Assembly: GCF_000430745.1 (NCBI RefSeq)
Contig: NZ_AUMP01000025.1
Span: 1-64,000, forward strand
Direction: 5' to 3'
Source: Fictibacillus gelatini DSM 15865
GTDB lineage: Bacteria > Bacillota > Bacilli > Bacillales > Fictibacillaceae
Length of the DNA stretch: 64,000 nt
Position numbers and translations under genes: made by a program. The first letter of the stretch is position 1, and every line of letters begins with the position of its first letter. The notes below the pieces were generated by a model that saw only the letters and a program-made list of their open reading frames with translations, had not been told where the DNA came from and did no database searches. This document shows, one piece after another, positions 17,345 through 26,110 of the stretch.

Positions 17345-17590
17345 TCACTTTGCATGGGTGGGGTTCCGTTGTTGCTCTATGATGATAGAGGAACAATATT
17401 TTCTTGCATCTGCATTCGAGAGCTGCAACACTTCCTTTTTGTCCCTGTTATTACCTGGCATCTTTTCCCGGAGTTCAAATTCAACAATTGATCCATCTAA
17501 CGTTTCTGTCACTTTCACAATCCGGTACCCTCGCTCAACAAGAAAATCGAGTTTTTCTTTTTCAGAAATGTATTCTTCATATGCTGACAT
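17345..17590 (-). CDS. Small conserved-looking protein at operon end, unknown
   Basis: An 81-residue soluble protein. The start is ATG 17590, preceded by AAAGGAGGGG at good spacing; a TTG one codon earlier is the alternative. It begins 28 bp after the PucI-type permease stop and ends before the operon terminator, so it is almost surely translated with the operon. It has a coiled or helical N-terminus (YEEYISEKEKLDFLVERGY) followed by a short beta region and KEVLQLSNADARKYCSSII. No cysteine pair, signal peptide or membrane segment is seen. I do not recognise a family; a regulatory or accessory role for the permease is only a guess. Confidence 0.75.
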   Translation of the reverse strand: MSAYEEYISEKEKLDFLVERGYRIVKVTETLDGSIVEFELREKMPGNNRDKKEVLQLSNADARKYCSSIIIEQQRNPTHAK

Positions 17591-17618
17591 CAAACCCCTC
17601 CTTTATAAAGGCTTTTTT

Positions 17619-19091
17619 CTATTGCACGCTTAATGGAGCCTGTTCCGGTACAAGTTCTTCGCCCAGTTCAATCGTCCAATCCCTTCCTGCAGTAATGCCA
17701 AGGTATTTCTCATCACTTGGGTCGCTCAGTTCGGCCTGCGGATATTTCTTAAACCACCAGAACTTCGCAAGCATGTAATAACTGAACGCACCTGCGGCAA
17801 ACCCGACAAGAAATGAATAGGCCGGGAGAAAATAAGCGGCAATTCCGCCAATCCCCCATGAAAGCAAGCCTGCGATATTCACACCGCCCGCATAATAAAA
17901 TTGCCCGTTGTTTTCATACAGGTCATGCACATTGACTCTTCGTTTTCGAATGAGATAATAATCGGCGTAAAGAATTCCGACAATTGCGGATAAAATCCCT
18001 CCGACGGTCAATAAAAACGGCACGAGCACAGCGAACAAATTCCACGGTTGGACGACGGAACCGACAATTCCCGCCGCAAACACCCCGACATAGAACGGAA
18101 CTTTTGGGCCTCCTACGTTCGAGAAGATAACGGCTGCCGGAATGACATTCGCCGCCGTATTCGTTGACCATTGGGCGAAAACGATCATAAGAAGCAATAT
18201 CCCTAAAACAAAGCCGTTTGCTGCTTCTTGCAGGGCAACAACCGGATCATAATTTTGCACCGCGATATAAGAGACACCGCCGATGATGATCATAAAGGTT
18301 TGCGTTAATGGAAGAGCAACCATATTTCCCATAATCGCGTTTTTGTTTCGCTTGAACCAGTTCTTTTCATACTTTGGCGCCTTTATGAAGCGGGAGATGG
18401 AAGGAATGTCGGCAGCGAGCGTCGCCCAGAATCCCATATTGCTGAAGATAACGATGATGAAAGCTGTAAACGCTGCCGTACCTGTGACCGGACTTTCTAC
18501 CCAGTTCCAGACGTGGCGCCCATGGGCGAGGGCTTTATCCGATAATGTCCCGTACATCCAGATCGAAATTAAAATGATGACAGGAGCGGCCAAATCCGCG
18601 AATTTTTCAACCGCCTTAATCCCAAACGCCGTATTCAATAGTTGGACAATCGCAAAGAGGATATAACAGATAAACCAATTGTCAAACCCCGTTAATGTAT
18701 TTAAAATGCCATTTAAAGCAGTCGACCCAAAATACGTGTTAATCCCAAACCAGAATGAAGCGGTAAGACCCCGGACGACGGAAGGGATGTGGGTGCCGAT
18801 CGTGCCGAACGGCGCCCGCATATAAACAGGAAATGATAATCCGTGTTCGATTCCGATATCGCCAATGAGCGTAATAAAAAATCCGGTCGCAAGGGTTCCA
18901 ATAACCGTCGCAAGAACGACCCAGCCTAAAGACAAATGCTTAACACCTTCTCCACCAATCGCAAACGCAGCTAAAACGACGGCCATTCCAATCCACATTG
19001 TTGAAAATCCAAAACTACCAATCTTTCGGTTTTGGTGGGTAATGGGAAGTAAATCAGGTGATTTTAAATAACTTCCTTTCATGCGACTCAT
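17619..19091 (-). CDS. pucI: NCS1-family permease (PucI-type allantoin/hydantoin/nucleobase transporter)
   Basis: A 490-residue, 12-segment membrane protein, equal in length to B. subtilis PucI. Family features are LPITHQNRKIGSFGFSTMWIGM at the N-terminus, AFWFGIN-like segments near 110 (here ASFWFGINTYFG) and GVLYADYYLIRKRRV-like sequence near 390 (here VGILYADYYLIRKR). NCS1 proteins import allantoin, hydantoins, uracil or cytosine with sodium or protons. The gene follows dihydropyrimidinase by 79 bp, so uracil, dihydrouracil or hydantoin is as likely a cargo as allantoin. The start could be ATG 19091 or ATG 19082; the AAAGGA site favours the second. Confidence 0.85.
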   Translation of the reverse strand: MSRMKGSYLKSPDLLPITHQNRKIGSFGFSTMWIGMAVVLAAFAIGGEGVKHLSLGWVVLATVIGTLATGFFITLIGDIGIEHGLSFPVYMRAPFGTIGTHIPSVVRGLTASFWFGINTYFGSTALNGILNTLTGFDNWFICYILFAIVQLLNTAFGIKAVEKFADLAAPVIILISIWMYGTLSDKALAHGRHVWNWVESPVTGTAAFTAFIIVIFSNMGFWATLAADIPSISRFIKAPKYEKNWFKRNKNAIMGNMVALPLTQTFMIIIGGVSYIAVQNYDPVVALQEAANGFVLGILLLMIVFAQWSTNTAANVIPAAVIFSNVGGPKVPFYVGVFAAGIVGSVVQPWNLFAVLVPFLLTVGGILSAIVGILYADYYLIRKRRVNVHDLYENNGQFYYAGGVNIAGLLSWGIGGIAAYFLPAYSFLVGFAAGAFSYYMLAKFWWFKKYPQAELSDPSDEKYLGITAGRDWTIELGEELVPEQAPLSVQ

Positions 19092-19170
19092 CCTTTCAAA
19101 GGACTATTTTTACACAACCCTGGCTGCGTCTAACTGCAGAATAGTAGATTCGTCTTTGTCTAAACGGCTG

Positions 19171-20586
19171 CTATTTTGTGACAACTTGTTTCGGCGCTTC
19201 GATTTCCTGGGAAAATTTTGCCCGTTTTAAATAACGGCCTCTTCCCGGTTCAGCCACTAATTTTTTATCACGGATCACAAATTCTCCTCTTGATAGGACG
19301 GAAATCGGTTCACCTGTAATTTCCATTCCTTCAAACGCATTGTAATCAACGGCCATATGATGGGTTTTCGCTGAAATGGTACGTCTGGCGTTCGGATCGA
19401 AAATAACAAGATCGGCATCGCTTCCTGCCGCGATCGTTCCTTTTTGCGGAAACAGGCCAAACAGCTTCGCATTTTTCGTTGATACAATGTCAACGAATTG
19501 ATTCAACGTGATCCGGCCTTTTTTCACTCCTTCCGAGAACAGGACGCTTACCCGATCTTCAATGAACGGGCCGCCGTTTGGAATTTTTGTAAAGTCGCCT
19601 TTTCCAAGATCCTTTTGCCCTTTAAAGTCAAATGAGCATTGATCCGATCCGAGCGTTTGCAGCTGGCCGTTTTTCAACGCGTTCCAGAGCACATCTTGAT
19701 GCCACTTTTCTCTAAGAGGCGGTGACCAGACGTATTTCGCTCCCTCAAAATCTGGTTTTTCAAGGGCAGACTGGTCAAGCAGCAAGTATTGCGGGCACGT
19801 CTCCCCGTATACTTGAATTCCGTTGTTCCGCGCTTCAATAATCTTGCCTACTGCCTGGGCGCAAGAAACATGGACGACATACAATCGGGCGTTCGCAAGC
19901 CCTGTCAGCATGCATGCCCGGCCTGTTGCCTCTCCTTCAACTTCTGGCGGTCTTGTAAGGGCGTGGTAAATCGGGTCGGTCTTTCCTTCTTCAAGCGCTT
20001 TTTTACACAGGTAATCAATGACATCCCCATTTTCGGCATGAACCATAACAAGCGCGCCGTGCTCTTTCGCTGTTACAAGCGTATGGAAAAGCGTTTCATC
20101 ATCTGCCTGGAATACATTTTTATACGCCATGAACACTTTGAAAGATGTAATTCCATCTTCTTCAATCACTTTCGGAATTTCCTTTAACACGTTTTCGTTA
20201 ATTTCCGAAATCATTAGATGGAAGCTGTAATCAATAACGGCTTTATCTTTCGATTTGGCGTGCCATGTTTTAATCGCATCTTTCAATGGCTTCCCTTTGT
20301 CCGTCAAACAAAAATCGATGATCGTCGTTGTTCCGCCAAACGCCGCCGCTATTGTCCCCGTTTCAAAATCATCTTTCGTGACGGTTCCGCCAAACGGCAT
20401 TTCCAAATGGGTATGCGGGTCAATTCCGCCGGGGAAGACATAACAGCCATTTGCATCGATCACCTCTGCACCTTCAGAAGGCAAATCCGTTCCGACCGCT
20501 TTAATTTTTTCATTTTCGATTAAAATTTCGGCTTTAAATGTATCTGTGGCGGTGACAATCGTTCCGTTCTTAATGATTTTTCTCAT
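19171..20586 (-). CDS. hydA: Dihydropyrimidinase / D-hydantoinase
   Basis: A 471-residue amidohydrolase. GGIDPHTHLEMPF holds the metal ligands H58 and H60. TSFKVFMAY contains the carboxylated lysine at 150. MVHAENGD and YVVHVSCAQA supply the next histidines, and LGSDQCSF the catalytic aspartate. It opens dihydrouracil to N-carbamoyl-beta-alanine, or 5-substituted hydantoins to N-carbamoyl amino acids. ATG 20586 has TAGGAGG upstream. It is 22 bp downstream of preA, inside a minus-strand operon that holds all three steps of reductive uracil breakdown. Confidence 0.93.
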   Translation of the reverse strand: MRKIIKNGTIVTATDTFKAEILIENEKIKAVGTDLPSEGAEVIDANGCYVFPGGIDPHTHLEMPFGGTVTKDDFETGTIAAAFGGTTTIIDFCLTDKGKPLKDAIKTWHAKSKDKAVIDYSFHLMISEINENVLKEIPKVIEEDGITSFKVFMAYKNVFQADDETLFHTLVTAKEHGALVMVHAENGDVIDYLCKKALEEGKTDPIYHALTRPPEVEGEATGRACMLTGLANARLYVVHVSCAQAVGKIIEARNNGIQVYGETCPQYLLLDQSALEKPDFEGAKYVWSPPLREKWHQDVLWNALKNGQLQTLGSDQCSFDFKGQKDLGKGDFTKIPNGGPFIEDRVSVLFSEGVKKGRITLNQFVDIVSTKNAKLFGLFPQKGTIAAGSDADLVIFDPNARRTISAKTHHMAVDYNAFEGMEITGEPISVLSRGEFVIRDKKLVAEPGRGRYLKRAKFSQEIEAPKQVVTK

Positions 20587-20608
20587 GATAAAAACCTCCT
20601 AGTATCGA

Positions 20609-21880
20609 TTACGATTGATTCGTTAAACGGCTAATCGCCATCTGCCGTTCATTCCATGTCATCGGCGGTTTTTCATAAGGGAGTTCGACCATGTCAATCG
20701 CTCCATCGACCGGACAAACGATCGAGCATAAGTTGCAGCCGACGCAATCTTCCTCACGAACTTGCAAATACGGCTCTCCGTTTGCATCAATTAGTCGTTC
20801 AATGCACTGATGCGATGCGTCTTCACAAGAAATGTGACATTTATTGCAGTTAATGCATACGTCGTTGTTGATACGGGCAACGACCCGGTAGTTTAAGTCA
20901 AGATTTCCCCAATCGGAATATTTTTCAACAGATTTCCCGACAATTTCACGAACCGAGGAAATGCCTTTTTCATCGAGATACGAATTGAGGCCGTCGATCA
21001 TGTCTTCAACAATGCTGAAGCCATGGTGCATCGCAGCGGTAGCGACCTGGACGTTCGTCGCGCCCATCAGCAAAAATTCTACGGTATCCTTCCAATTGGA
21101 AATGCCGCCAATCCCTGATATCGGCACATGAACGTCGGGATTGCGGGCACATTCGGCAACCATGTTCAGCGCAATCGGCTTGACGGCTGGACCGCAATAT
21201 CCGCCGTGCGCTCCTTTCCCGGCCACGTGAGGAATCGTGTTCCACGTATCAATGTCTACGCCTGCAAGACTGTTGATCGTATTGATCATGCTGACCGCAT
21301 CCGCTCCGCCTCTGACAGCTGCTCTTGCCGTTACAGTGATATCGGTAATATTCGGCGTTAATTTCACAATGACCGGCGTTTCTGCTACTTCTTTTACCCA
21401 CATCGTTTGCGCTTCCACTAAATCCGGCTGTTGTCCGGAGGCCGCTCCCATTCCCCGTTCCGCCATCCCGTGCGGACAGCCAAAGTTAAGCTCCAGACCA
21501 TCGACGCCTACATCTTCGACCCGCTTGACAATGTCATGCCATTTTTCACGTTTCGGCTCTACCATAAGCGAGGCAATGATCGCATGATCCGGAAACCGTT
21601 TCTTCGTTTCATAGATTTCCTTTAAGTTCACGTGAAGCGGACGGTCTGTAATAAGTTCAATGTTATTAAACCCGGCTACTCTCTGGCCGTTAAAACTAAC
21701 AGCGGCAAATCGGGAAGTCGTATTAATAATCGGTTCGCCAAGCGTTTTCCAGACGGCCCCTCCCCATCCGGCTTCAAAAGCGCGCTGGACTTGATAGCCG
21801 GAATTCGTCGGCGGAGCCGATGCCAGCCAGAACGGATTCGGTGATTCTATTCCTGCTAGATTGCTTCGTAAATCAGCCAA
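20609..21880 (-). CDS. preA: NAD-dependent dihydropyrimidine dehydrogenase subunit PreA
   Basis: A 423-residue protein. Residues 1-310 form an FMN-binding TIM barrel of the dihydroorotate dehydrogenase type (ESPNPFWLASAPPTNSGYQV; ELNFGCPHGM). The C-terminal end carries two 4Fe-4S motifs, CINCNKCHISCEDA and CVGCNLCSIVCP. With PreT it reduces uracil and thymine to the 5,6-dihydro forms. The start is TTG 21880, preceded by GGGGAGG. It follows preT by 29 bp. Confidence 0.93.
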   Translation of the reverse strand: MADLRSNLAGIESPNPFWLASAPPTNSGYQVQRAFEAGWGGAVWKTLGEPIINTTSRFAAVSFNGQRVAGFNNIELITDRPLHVNLKEIYETKKRFPDHAIIASLMVEPKREKWHDIVKRVEDVGVDGLELNFGCPHGMAERGMGAASGQQPDLVEAQTMWVKEVAETPVIVKLTPNITDITVTARAAVRGGADAVSMINTINSLAGVDIDTWNTIPHVAGKGAHGGYCGPAVKPIALNMVAECARNPDVHVPISGIGGISNWKDTVEFLLMGATNVQVATAAMHHGFSIVEDMIDGLNSYLDEKGISSVREIVGKSVEKYSDWGNLDLNYRVVARINNDVCINCNKCHISCEDASHQCIERLIDANGEPYLQVREEDCVGCNLCSIVCPVDGAIDMVELPYEKPPMTWNERQMAISRLTNQS

Positions 21881-21909
21881 AGGTAAAACCTCCCCACTAC
21901 TAGATTAAG

Positions 21910-23283
21910 TTAAGCGCTTTCTATGCCAGCCTTTGTCAGTTGCTTATGGATCGCATACGCCGTATCTTTTCCTTGCTGAGCAGCCGTCACGACCATTGCC
22001 TCTCCATGGCCATCTCCAAAAATTACGTCGCCCGCCGCATAGATTTTCGGATTGGAAGTCTGGCAAGTTTCTAGATTGACTTTTACGATACCCCGGTGGT
22101 GTTCAAGCCCGAACGCTTCGATGACGTCAAGATGTCTTGTCTGGCCTATCGCTTTGACCACCGCATCGACTTCAAGAATAAATTCCGATCCTTCAACCGG
22201 CATCGGACGGCGGCGTCCATCCGCACCCGGCTCTCCTAATTCCATGCGCCAGCATTCGAGCTGTTTGACGTTCCCCTTTTCGTCCCCGATGATTCGTTTT
22301 GGAGCGGTCAGCCATCTAAATTCAACGCCATCCTGTTTGGCAAAGTCGTATTCAAAATCGTAGGCTGTCATTTCTTCTTGCGTTCGGCGGTAAAGAATTT
22401 TCACATTCGCTGCACCAAGCCTGACTGAACACGTTGCGGCATCAATGGCTGTATTGCCCGCACCGATTACGGCTACACGCTTTCCGACAAGTCCTTCTTT
22501 CAAATCAGCTGTCTTTGTCGCTTCAACAAACTCGATCGCATCATGCACACCGGCCAAATCTTCCCCTTCAATGCCGAGCATCGGGACTTTTCCCATCCCG
22601 ATTGCCAGAACGACCGCATCAAAATTTTCCGTTATTTCATGGGCTTCAATATCGGCTCCGACCCGGACATTCGTAATCATTTCAACACCAAGCTGTTCAA
22701 CTTGCTTCACTTCCCATAACGGAACTTCTTGAGGCAAACGGAACGAAACGATTCCGTATGTATTTAATCCTCCTGCCTTATCCTTTGCCTCAAAAATCGT
22801 CACTTCATAACCCAATCGCGCAAGCTCTCTTCCGGCTGATAAGCCGGCCGGTCCGCTTCCGATTATTGCTACTCTCCTTCCATTTTTTTCACCCGGCTTA
22901 AAAAGTGACTGTTCATTTTTAATCGCCCAGTCCGTCGCGTACCGCTGCAAGTCGCCAATCCTGATCGGCTTTGTCGAATGGTTTAAAACACAGGCTCCTT
23001 CGCATAGTTCTTCCGTCGGACATACCCTCGAACAACTGGCGCCAACCGGATTCGCTTCCATAATTGTTCTTGCAGACCCTTTTAAATTTCCGCTAGCGAT
23101 TTTTTTAATGAAGGATGGAATGTTAATCCCGGTTGGACAGGCTTGAATGCATGGCGCGTCATAACAATAAAGGCAGCGGTTGGATTCATCCCTTGCTTCA
23201 GCTGGCGTCAAGCCTGCCTTTACTTCCTGGAAGTTCCGCGCAAGCTCGGTTAAAGAGATAAACGCACTCTTTTTTGTGCCCAC
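21910..23283 (-). CDS. preT: Dihydropyrimidine dehydrogenase subunit PreT (FAD, NAD(P)H-binding)
   Basis: A 457-residue protein of the glutamate synthase small-subunit type. The N-terminal Fe-S domain has CLYCYDAPCIQACPTGINIP and CSRVCPTEELCEGAC. FAD binding is shown by VAIIGSGPAGLSAGRELA, NAD(P)H binding by VAVIGAGNTAIDAA, and the C-terminal FAD contact by YAAGDVIFGDG. It passes electrons from NAD(P)H to PreA. The start is GTG 23283 with GGGAGG upstream. The window gives the order amidohydrolase-preT-preA-hydA-permease. Confidence 0.92.
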   Translation of the reverse strand: MGTKKSAFISLTELARNFQEVKAGLTPAEARDESNRCLYCYDAPCIQACPTGINIPSFIKKIASGNLKGSARTIMEANPVGASCSRVCPTEELCEGACVLNHSTKPIRIGDLQRYATDWAIKNEQSLFKPGEKNGRRVAIIGSGPAGLSAGRELARLGYEVTIFEAKDKAGGLNTYGIVSFRLPQEVPLWEVKQVEQLGVEMITNVRVGADIEAHEITENFDAVVLAIGMGKVPMLGIEGEDLAGVHDAIEFVEATKTADLKEGLVGKRVAVIGAGNTAIDAATCSVRLGAANVKILYRRTQEEMTAYDFEYDFAKQDGVEFRWLTAPKRIIGDEKGNVKQLECWRMELGEPGADGRRRPMPVEGSEFILEVDAVVKAIGQTRHLDVIEAFGLEHHRGIVKVNLETCQTSNPKIYAAGDVIFGDGHGEAMVVTAAQQGKDTAYAIHKQLTKAGIESA

Positions 23284-23402
23284 AATTTTGACCTCCCTGT
23301 CGTCATTTCATACAAACATTCGATAACCTGGTTTTGTCCAGGCCTTTAGGTTCGGACTCTACTTATGCCCCGGAGTGCAAGTATTCTTGCCCATGGAAAA
23401 AC

Positions 23403-24293
23403 CTATGGAAGAAGTGCCTGTATTTCCTGATACGTTTCCGGACGCCTGTCTCGGAAAAACTGCCATGTGTTGCGCACTTCGCGTATGAGATTCTTGTCCA
23501 TTTCACCGATGATTACTTCATCCTTGTCGCGGCTGCCGATCGCGACCAAATTCCCCCTCGGGTCACACAAATATGACTGACCGTAAAATTCCCCCATATT
23601 CCACGGCGCTTCAACACCGACACGGTTAATAGCAGCAATATAATAACCGTTTGCGACAGCGTGGGCGGGCTGCTCCAGCTTCCATAAATATTCGGAAAGC
23701 CCCGCCACCGTTGCCGACGGGTTAAATACAATCTCGGCGCCACCCAGGCCAAGCAATCTTGCTCCTTCCGGGAAGTGCCGGTCATAGCAAATATAGACTC
23801 CGATTTTCGCAAAGGCGGTATCAAACACCGGATAACCCAGGTTTCCCGGCTTAAAATAATATTTTTCCCAAAAGCCGTGCCCTTCAGTTCCTACTTCAAC
23901 TTGCGGGATATGGTGTTTGCGGTACTTTCCGAGATAGGATCCATCCGCGTCAATGACCGCAGCTGTGTTGTAGTATGTGGCAATGCCTTCTTTTTCGTAG
24001 ATTGGCAACACAATGACCGCACCAAGCTCACGGGCGAGCGCCTGGAAGCGGCTTGTCGTCGGTCCGTTTGGAATTTCTTCTGCGGCATCGTACCACTTTG
24101 GATTTTGTTCCGTGCAAAAATATGGCCCATAAAAAATTTCTTGCAGGCAAATGATTTGCGCCCCTTTTTCAGCCGCTTCGCGGACAAGCTTTACGTGCTT
24201 TTCAATCGCCTTTTCCTTATGGACATGAACCGGCTCATTGCCATCTACATCATTTGACGCTTGAATAAGACCAATTCTCACACAACTGGACAT
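23403..24293 (-). CDS. Nitrilase-family N-carbamoyl-beta-alanine amidohydrolase (beta-ureidopropionase)
   Basis: About 296 residues from ATG 24293 (GGGGAG upstream; a TTG one codon earlier is possible). The nitrilase triad is visible: Glu in CLQEIFYGP near 52, Lys in RKHHIPQVE, and Cys in YICYDRHFPEG. GFWEKYYFKPG and NRVGVEAPWNMGEFYGQSY are typical of beta-ureidopropionases and carbamoylputrescine amidases. As first gene of the operon with preT, preA and hydA, it best fits the last step, N-carbamoyl-beta-alanine to beta-alanine, CO2 and ammonia. A D-carbamoylase role is the main alternative. Confidence 0.87.
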   Translation of the reverse strand: MSSCVRIGLIQASNDVDGNEPVHVHKEKAIEKHVKLVREAAEKGAQIICLQEIFYGPYFCTEQNPKWYDAAEEIPNGPTTSRFQALARELGAVIVLPIYEKEGIATYYNTAAVIDADGSYLGKYRKHHIPQVEVGTEGHGFWEKYYFKPGNLGYPVFDTAFAKIGVYICYDRHFPEGARLLGLGGAEIVFNPSATVAGLSEYLWKLEQPAHAVANGYYIAAINRVGVEAPWNMGEFYGQSYLCDPRGNLVAIGSRDKDEVIIGEMDKNLIREVRNTWQFFRDRRPETYQEIQALLP

Positions 24294-24792
24294 CAAATCT
24301 CCCCTTTATATATGGATTTAGGCATGAAAAAGCAGGATGAATGGTGAGTGTACGAAAAATAAAACGAAATGACTGTAGTTTACTAAGGAAGGATATGTGC
24401 GAGTAAACAAGAGTAGACGTCTTTTACATTAAAAAAGAGCATGATATAGGCAGGAAAATGCAATAAAGGATCGAGAGTTGAACGGCTTCACCTCCACGAT
24501 AATAAGTCTTGAACGAGAACTAAAACCCCACACTAATAATCTGAATATTTCTACTATACCACCTTTCCAACCGGCTTGCATTATACAGTCTGTCAAATCG
24601 TCCATCTTTTTCATTTGACATTTTGTTAATATAGAAATCTCTGAACTTTATGTCAGCATTTTTGACATCATTTTTTTATTTCTGAAATTCTATGTAAGAT
24701 TTCCTTACAAACATAAAGATGATCGATCGTATGTTTATTAAACTGAGGATGAAGCTTCAAAGAGAACACATCAATGAAGGCGGTGATCCTTA
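24294..24792. other. Divergent intergenic region, no gene seen
   Basis: About 500 bp between the pyrimidine operon (minus) and lrgA (plus). It is AT-rich and must contain both promoters. A 61-codon reading frame at 24429-24614 lacks a ribosome site and I do not accept it. I looked for the PucR-type TTGGTTAA box on both strands and did not see one. Confidence 0.5.
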
Positions 24793-25155
24793 TTGTTACG
24801 GACCATTACTCAGTTTTTCGTTCTTTTAGCCACACTCTTCATCGGAAATTCGATCGCGGGCTTTTTCCGCCTTTCTTTCCCCGGAAGCATTATCGGCATG
24901 TTCCTTCTTTTATTTTTACTGCGAACTGGCCTTGTTAAAATAAATTGGGTTTCTACTGCCGCCAATCTCCATTTAAAGCACATGGCTGTTTTATTTATTC
25001 CAGCGATCATTGGCGTTTTTTTCAGGTTGGATTTACTGGAAGGCCTTGGCTGGAAACTGATCTTGATTTTAGCAATAAGCTGCTTGCTAAGTTTGTTCGG
25101 GGTCGGTTTTGCCGCTGAATTCTATGAAAAATTGACAAAGGGGAGAAGAAAATGA
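24793..25155 (+). CDS. LrgA/CidA-family holin-like membrane protein
   Basis: A 120-residue protein with four membrane segments. The family core FFRLSFPGSIIGMFLLLFLL and HLKHMAVLFIPAIIGVF are clear. The start is TTG 24793, with AAGGCGGTG upstream. It overlaps the following lrgB-like gene by 4 bp (ATGA), so the two are translated together. LrgA/LrgB-type pairs act in murein hydrolase control or, in some Bacillus members (PftAB), in pyruvate transport. Which applies is not visible; no LytS/LytT-type two-component genes are adjacent. Confidence 0.88.
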   Translation: MLRTITQFFVLLATLFIGNSIAGFFRLSFPGSIIGMFLLLFLLRTGLVKINWVSTAANLHLKHMAVLFIPAIIGVFFRLDLLEGLGWKLILILAISCLLSLFGVGFAAEFYEKLTKGRRK

Positions 25156-25844
25156 CGATGGCGTTGATCGGTCATTCATTGTTCAGCACGTTTATTACAG
25201 GTGCGAGCTATTTACTCAGTTTACAACTATTCTATCGGCTGAAAAAGTTATGGCTTAATCCTCTATATACAGCAACTATCCTTCTTGCGCTGCTGCTCGC
25301 TTTTTTGAAAGTAGATTATTCAACTTATTCTAACGGCACAAGCATCTTTTCCATTCTTCAAGGAACGGCAGTTGTTTCAATGGCTATTCCCCTTTATTTG
25401 CAATGGCCCGTATTAAAAAAGCACTCCCTTAAAATCAGCTTCAGCATTGCCATAGGAAGTTTCTCAGGAATGGCGTTTATCTGGTTAACGACGAAAGCTT
25501 TGCTGATTAAAACAGATATTATCGCTTCGCTCATGCCAAAATCAGCGACCCTTCCAGTTGCATTGTCTGTTTCTGAGTCGCTTGGAGGAAAACCAACTTT
25601 AACGGTCCTTTTCGTATTGCTATCCGCTCTCTTTTCACTCATACTCGGTCCGAGCTTTTTTAACTGGGTAAACATCAAAAGCGATTTTGCCAAAAGTTTG
25701 TCGCTTGGGGCATGCGCACAGGCTCTTGGAGTCAACAAAGCCTTTCAATGGGGAGAAGAAGCTGGAGCCATCGGAAGCGTCGGCATGACCACATCCGCTG
25801 TTCTTATCTCGTTTCTTATTCCGCTCTTCGCCTTTATCATCTAA
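25152..25844 (+). CDS. LrgB/CidB-family membrane protein
   Basis: A 230-residue membrane protein. The hallmark LMPKSATLPVALSVSESLGG and the end SLGACAQALGVNKAFQWGEEAGAIGSVGM mark the LrgB family. It overlaps the lrgA-like gene by 4 bp and would form a complex with it in the cytoplasmic membrane. A gene for an FbpA-like small protein follows 43 bp later on the same strand and could share the transcript. Confidence 0.9.
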   Translation: MTMALIGHSLFSTFITGASYLLSLQLFYRLKKLWLNPLYTATILLALLLAFLKVDYSTYSNGTSIFSILQGTAVVSMAIPLYLQWPVLKKHSLKISFSIAIGSFSGMAFIWLTTKALLIKTDIIASLMPKSATLPVALSVSESLGGKPTLTVLFVLLSALFSLILGPSFFNWVNIKSDFAKSLSLGACAQALGVNKAFQWGEEAGAIGSVGMTTSAVLISFLIPLFAFII

Positions 25845-25887
25845 AAAATTCCCTGCGTAAGCTTTAATAGCGAAAGGGGTGAACTTT

Positions 25888-26058
25888 ATGGGGAATCTTT
25901 TTAGAAATGCAATCGAAAAAAAGAAGCAATATTACATCCATCAGTTAATCTCTTCAGGGCATTATCAAAAATCAGATCAGCATCTATATCAATTGACATT
26001 AAGCGAGCTAGAGCATTTTTATAAATTGTTGCAAGCTTCAAATAAAGCGAATCGATAA
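25888..26058 (+). CDS. FbpA-like small protein
   Basis: A 56-residue protein, MGNLFRNAIEKKKQYYIHQ and onward, with the LYQLTLSELEHFYKLL motif shared by the Fur-regulated basic protein A group (PF13040-type). In B. subtilis FbpA is a helper of the iron-sparing response. GAAAGGGGTGA precedes ATG 25888. It ends 8 bp before a GC-rich hairpin. The window thus contains relatives of two different Fbp proteins, 9 kb apart. No Fur box is obvious here. The same short domain also occurs in proteins with no known link to iron. Confidence 0.75.
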   Translation: MGNLFRNAIEKKKQYYIHQLISSGHYQKSDQHLYQLTLSELEHFYKLLQASNKANR

Positions 26059-26065
26059 AATAAGT

Positions 26066-26092
26066 CAGGGGCATGCTCTTTTTTGGCCCCTG
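26066..26092. terminator. Terminator between convergent genes
   Basis: CAGGGGC pairs with GCCCCTG; six T lie inside the loop rather than after the stem. It separates the FbpA-like gene from the M20 hydrolase. Confidence 0.6.
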
Positions 26093-26110
26093 CCTTTATC
26101 GATTATGCAT

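Noticed and set aside
24429-24614. 61-codon frame in the gap before lrgA
   Set aside because: No ribosome site, no recognisable sequence, and it covers the expected promoter region.
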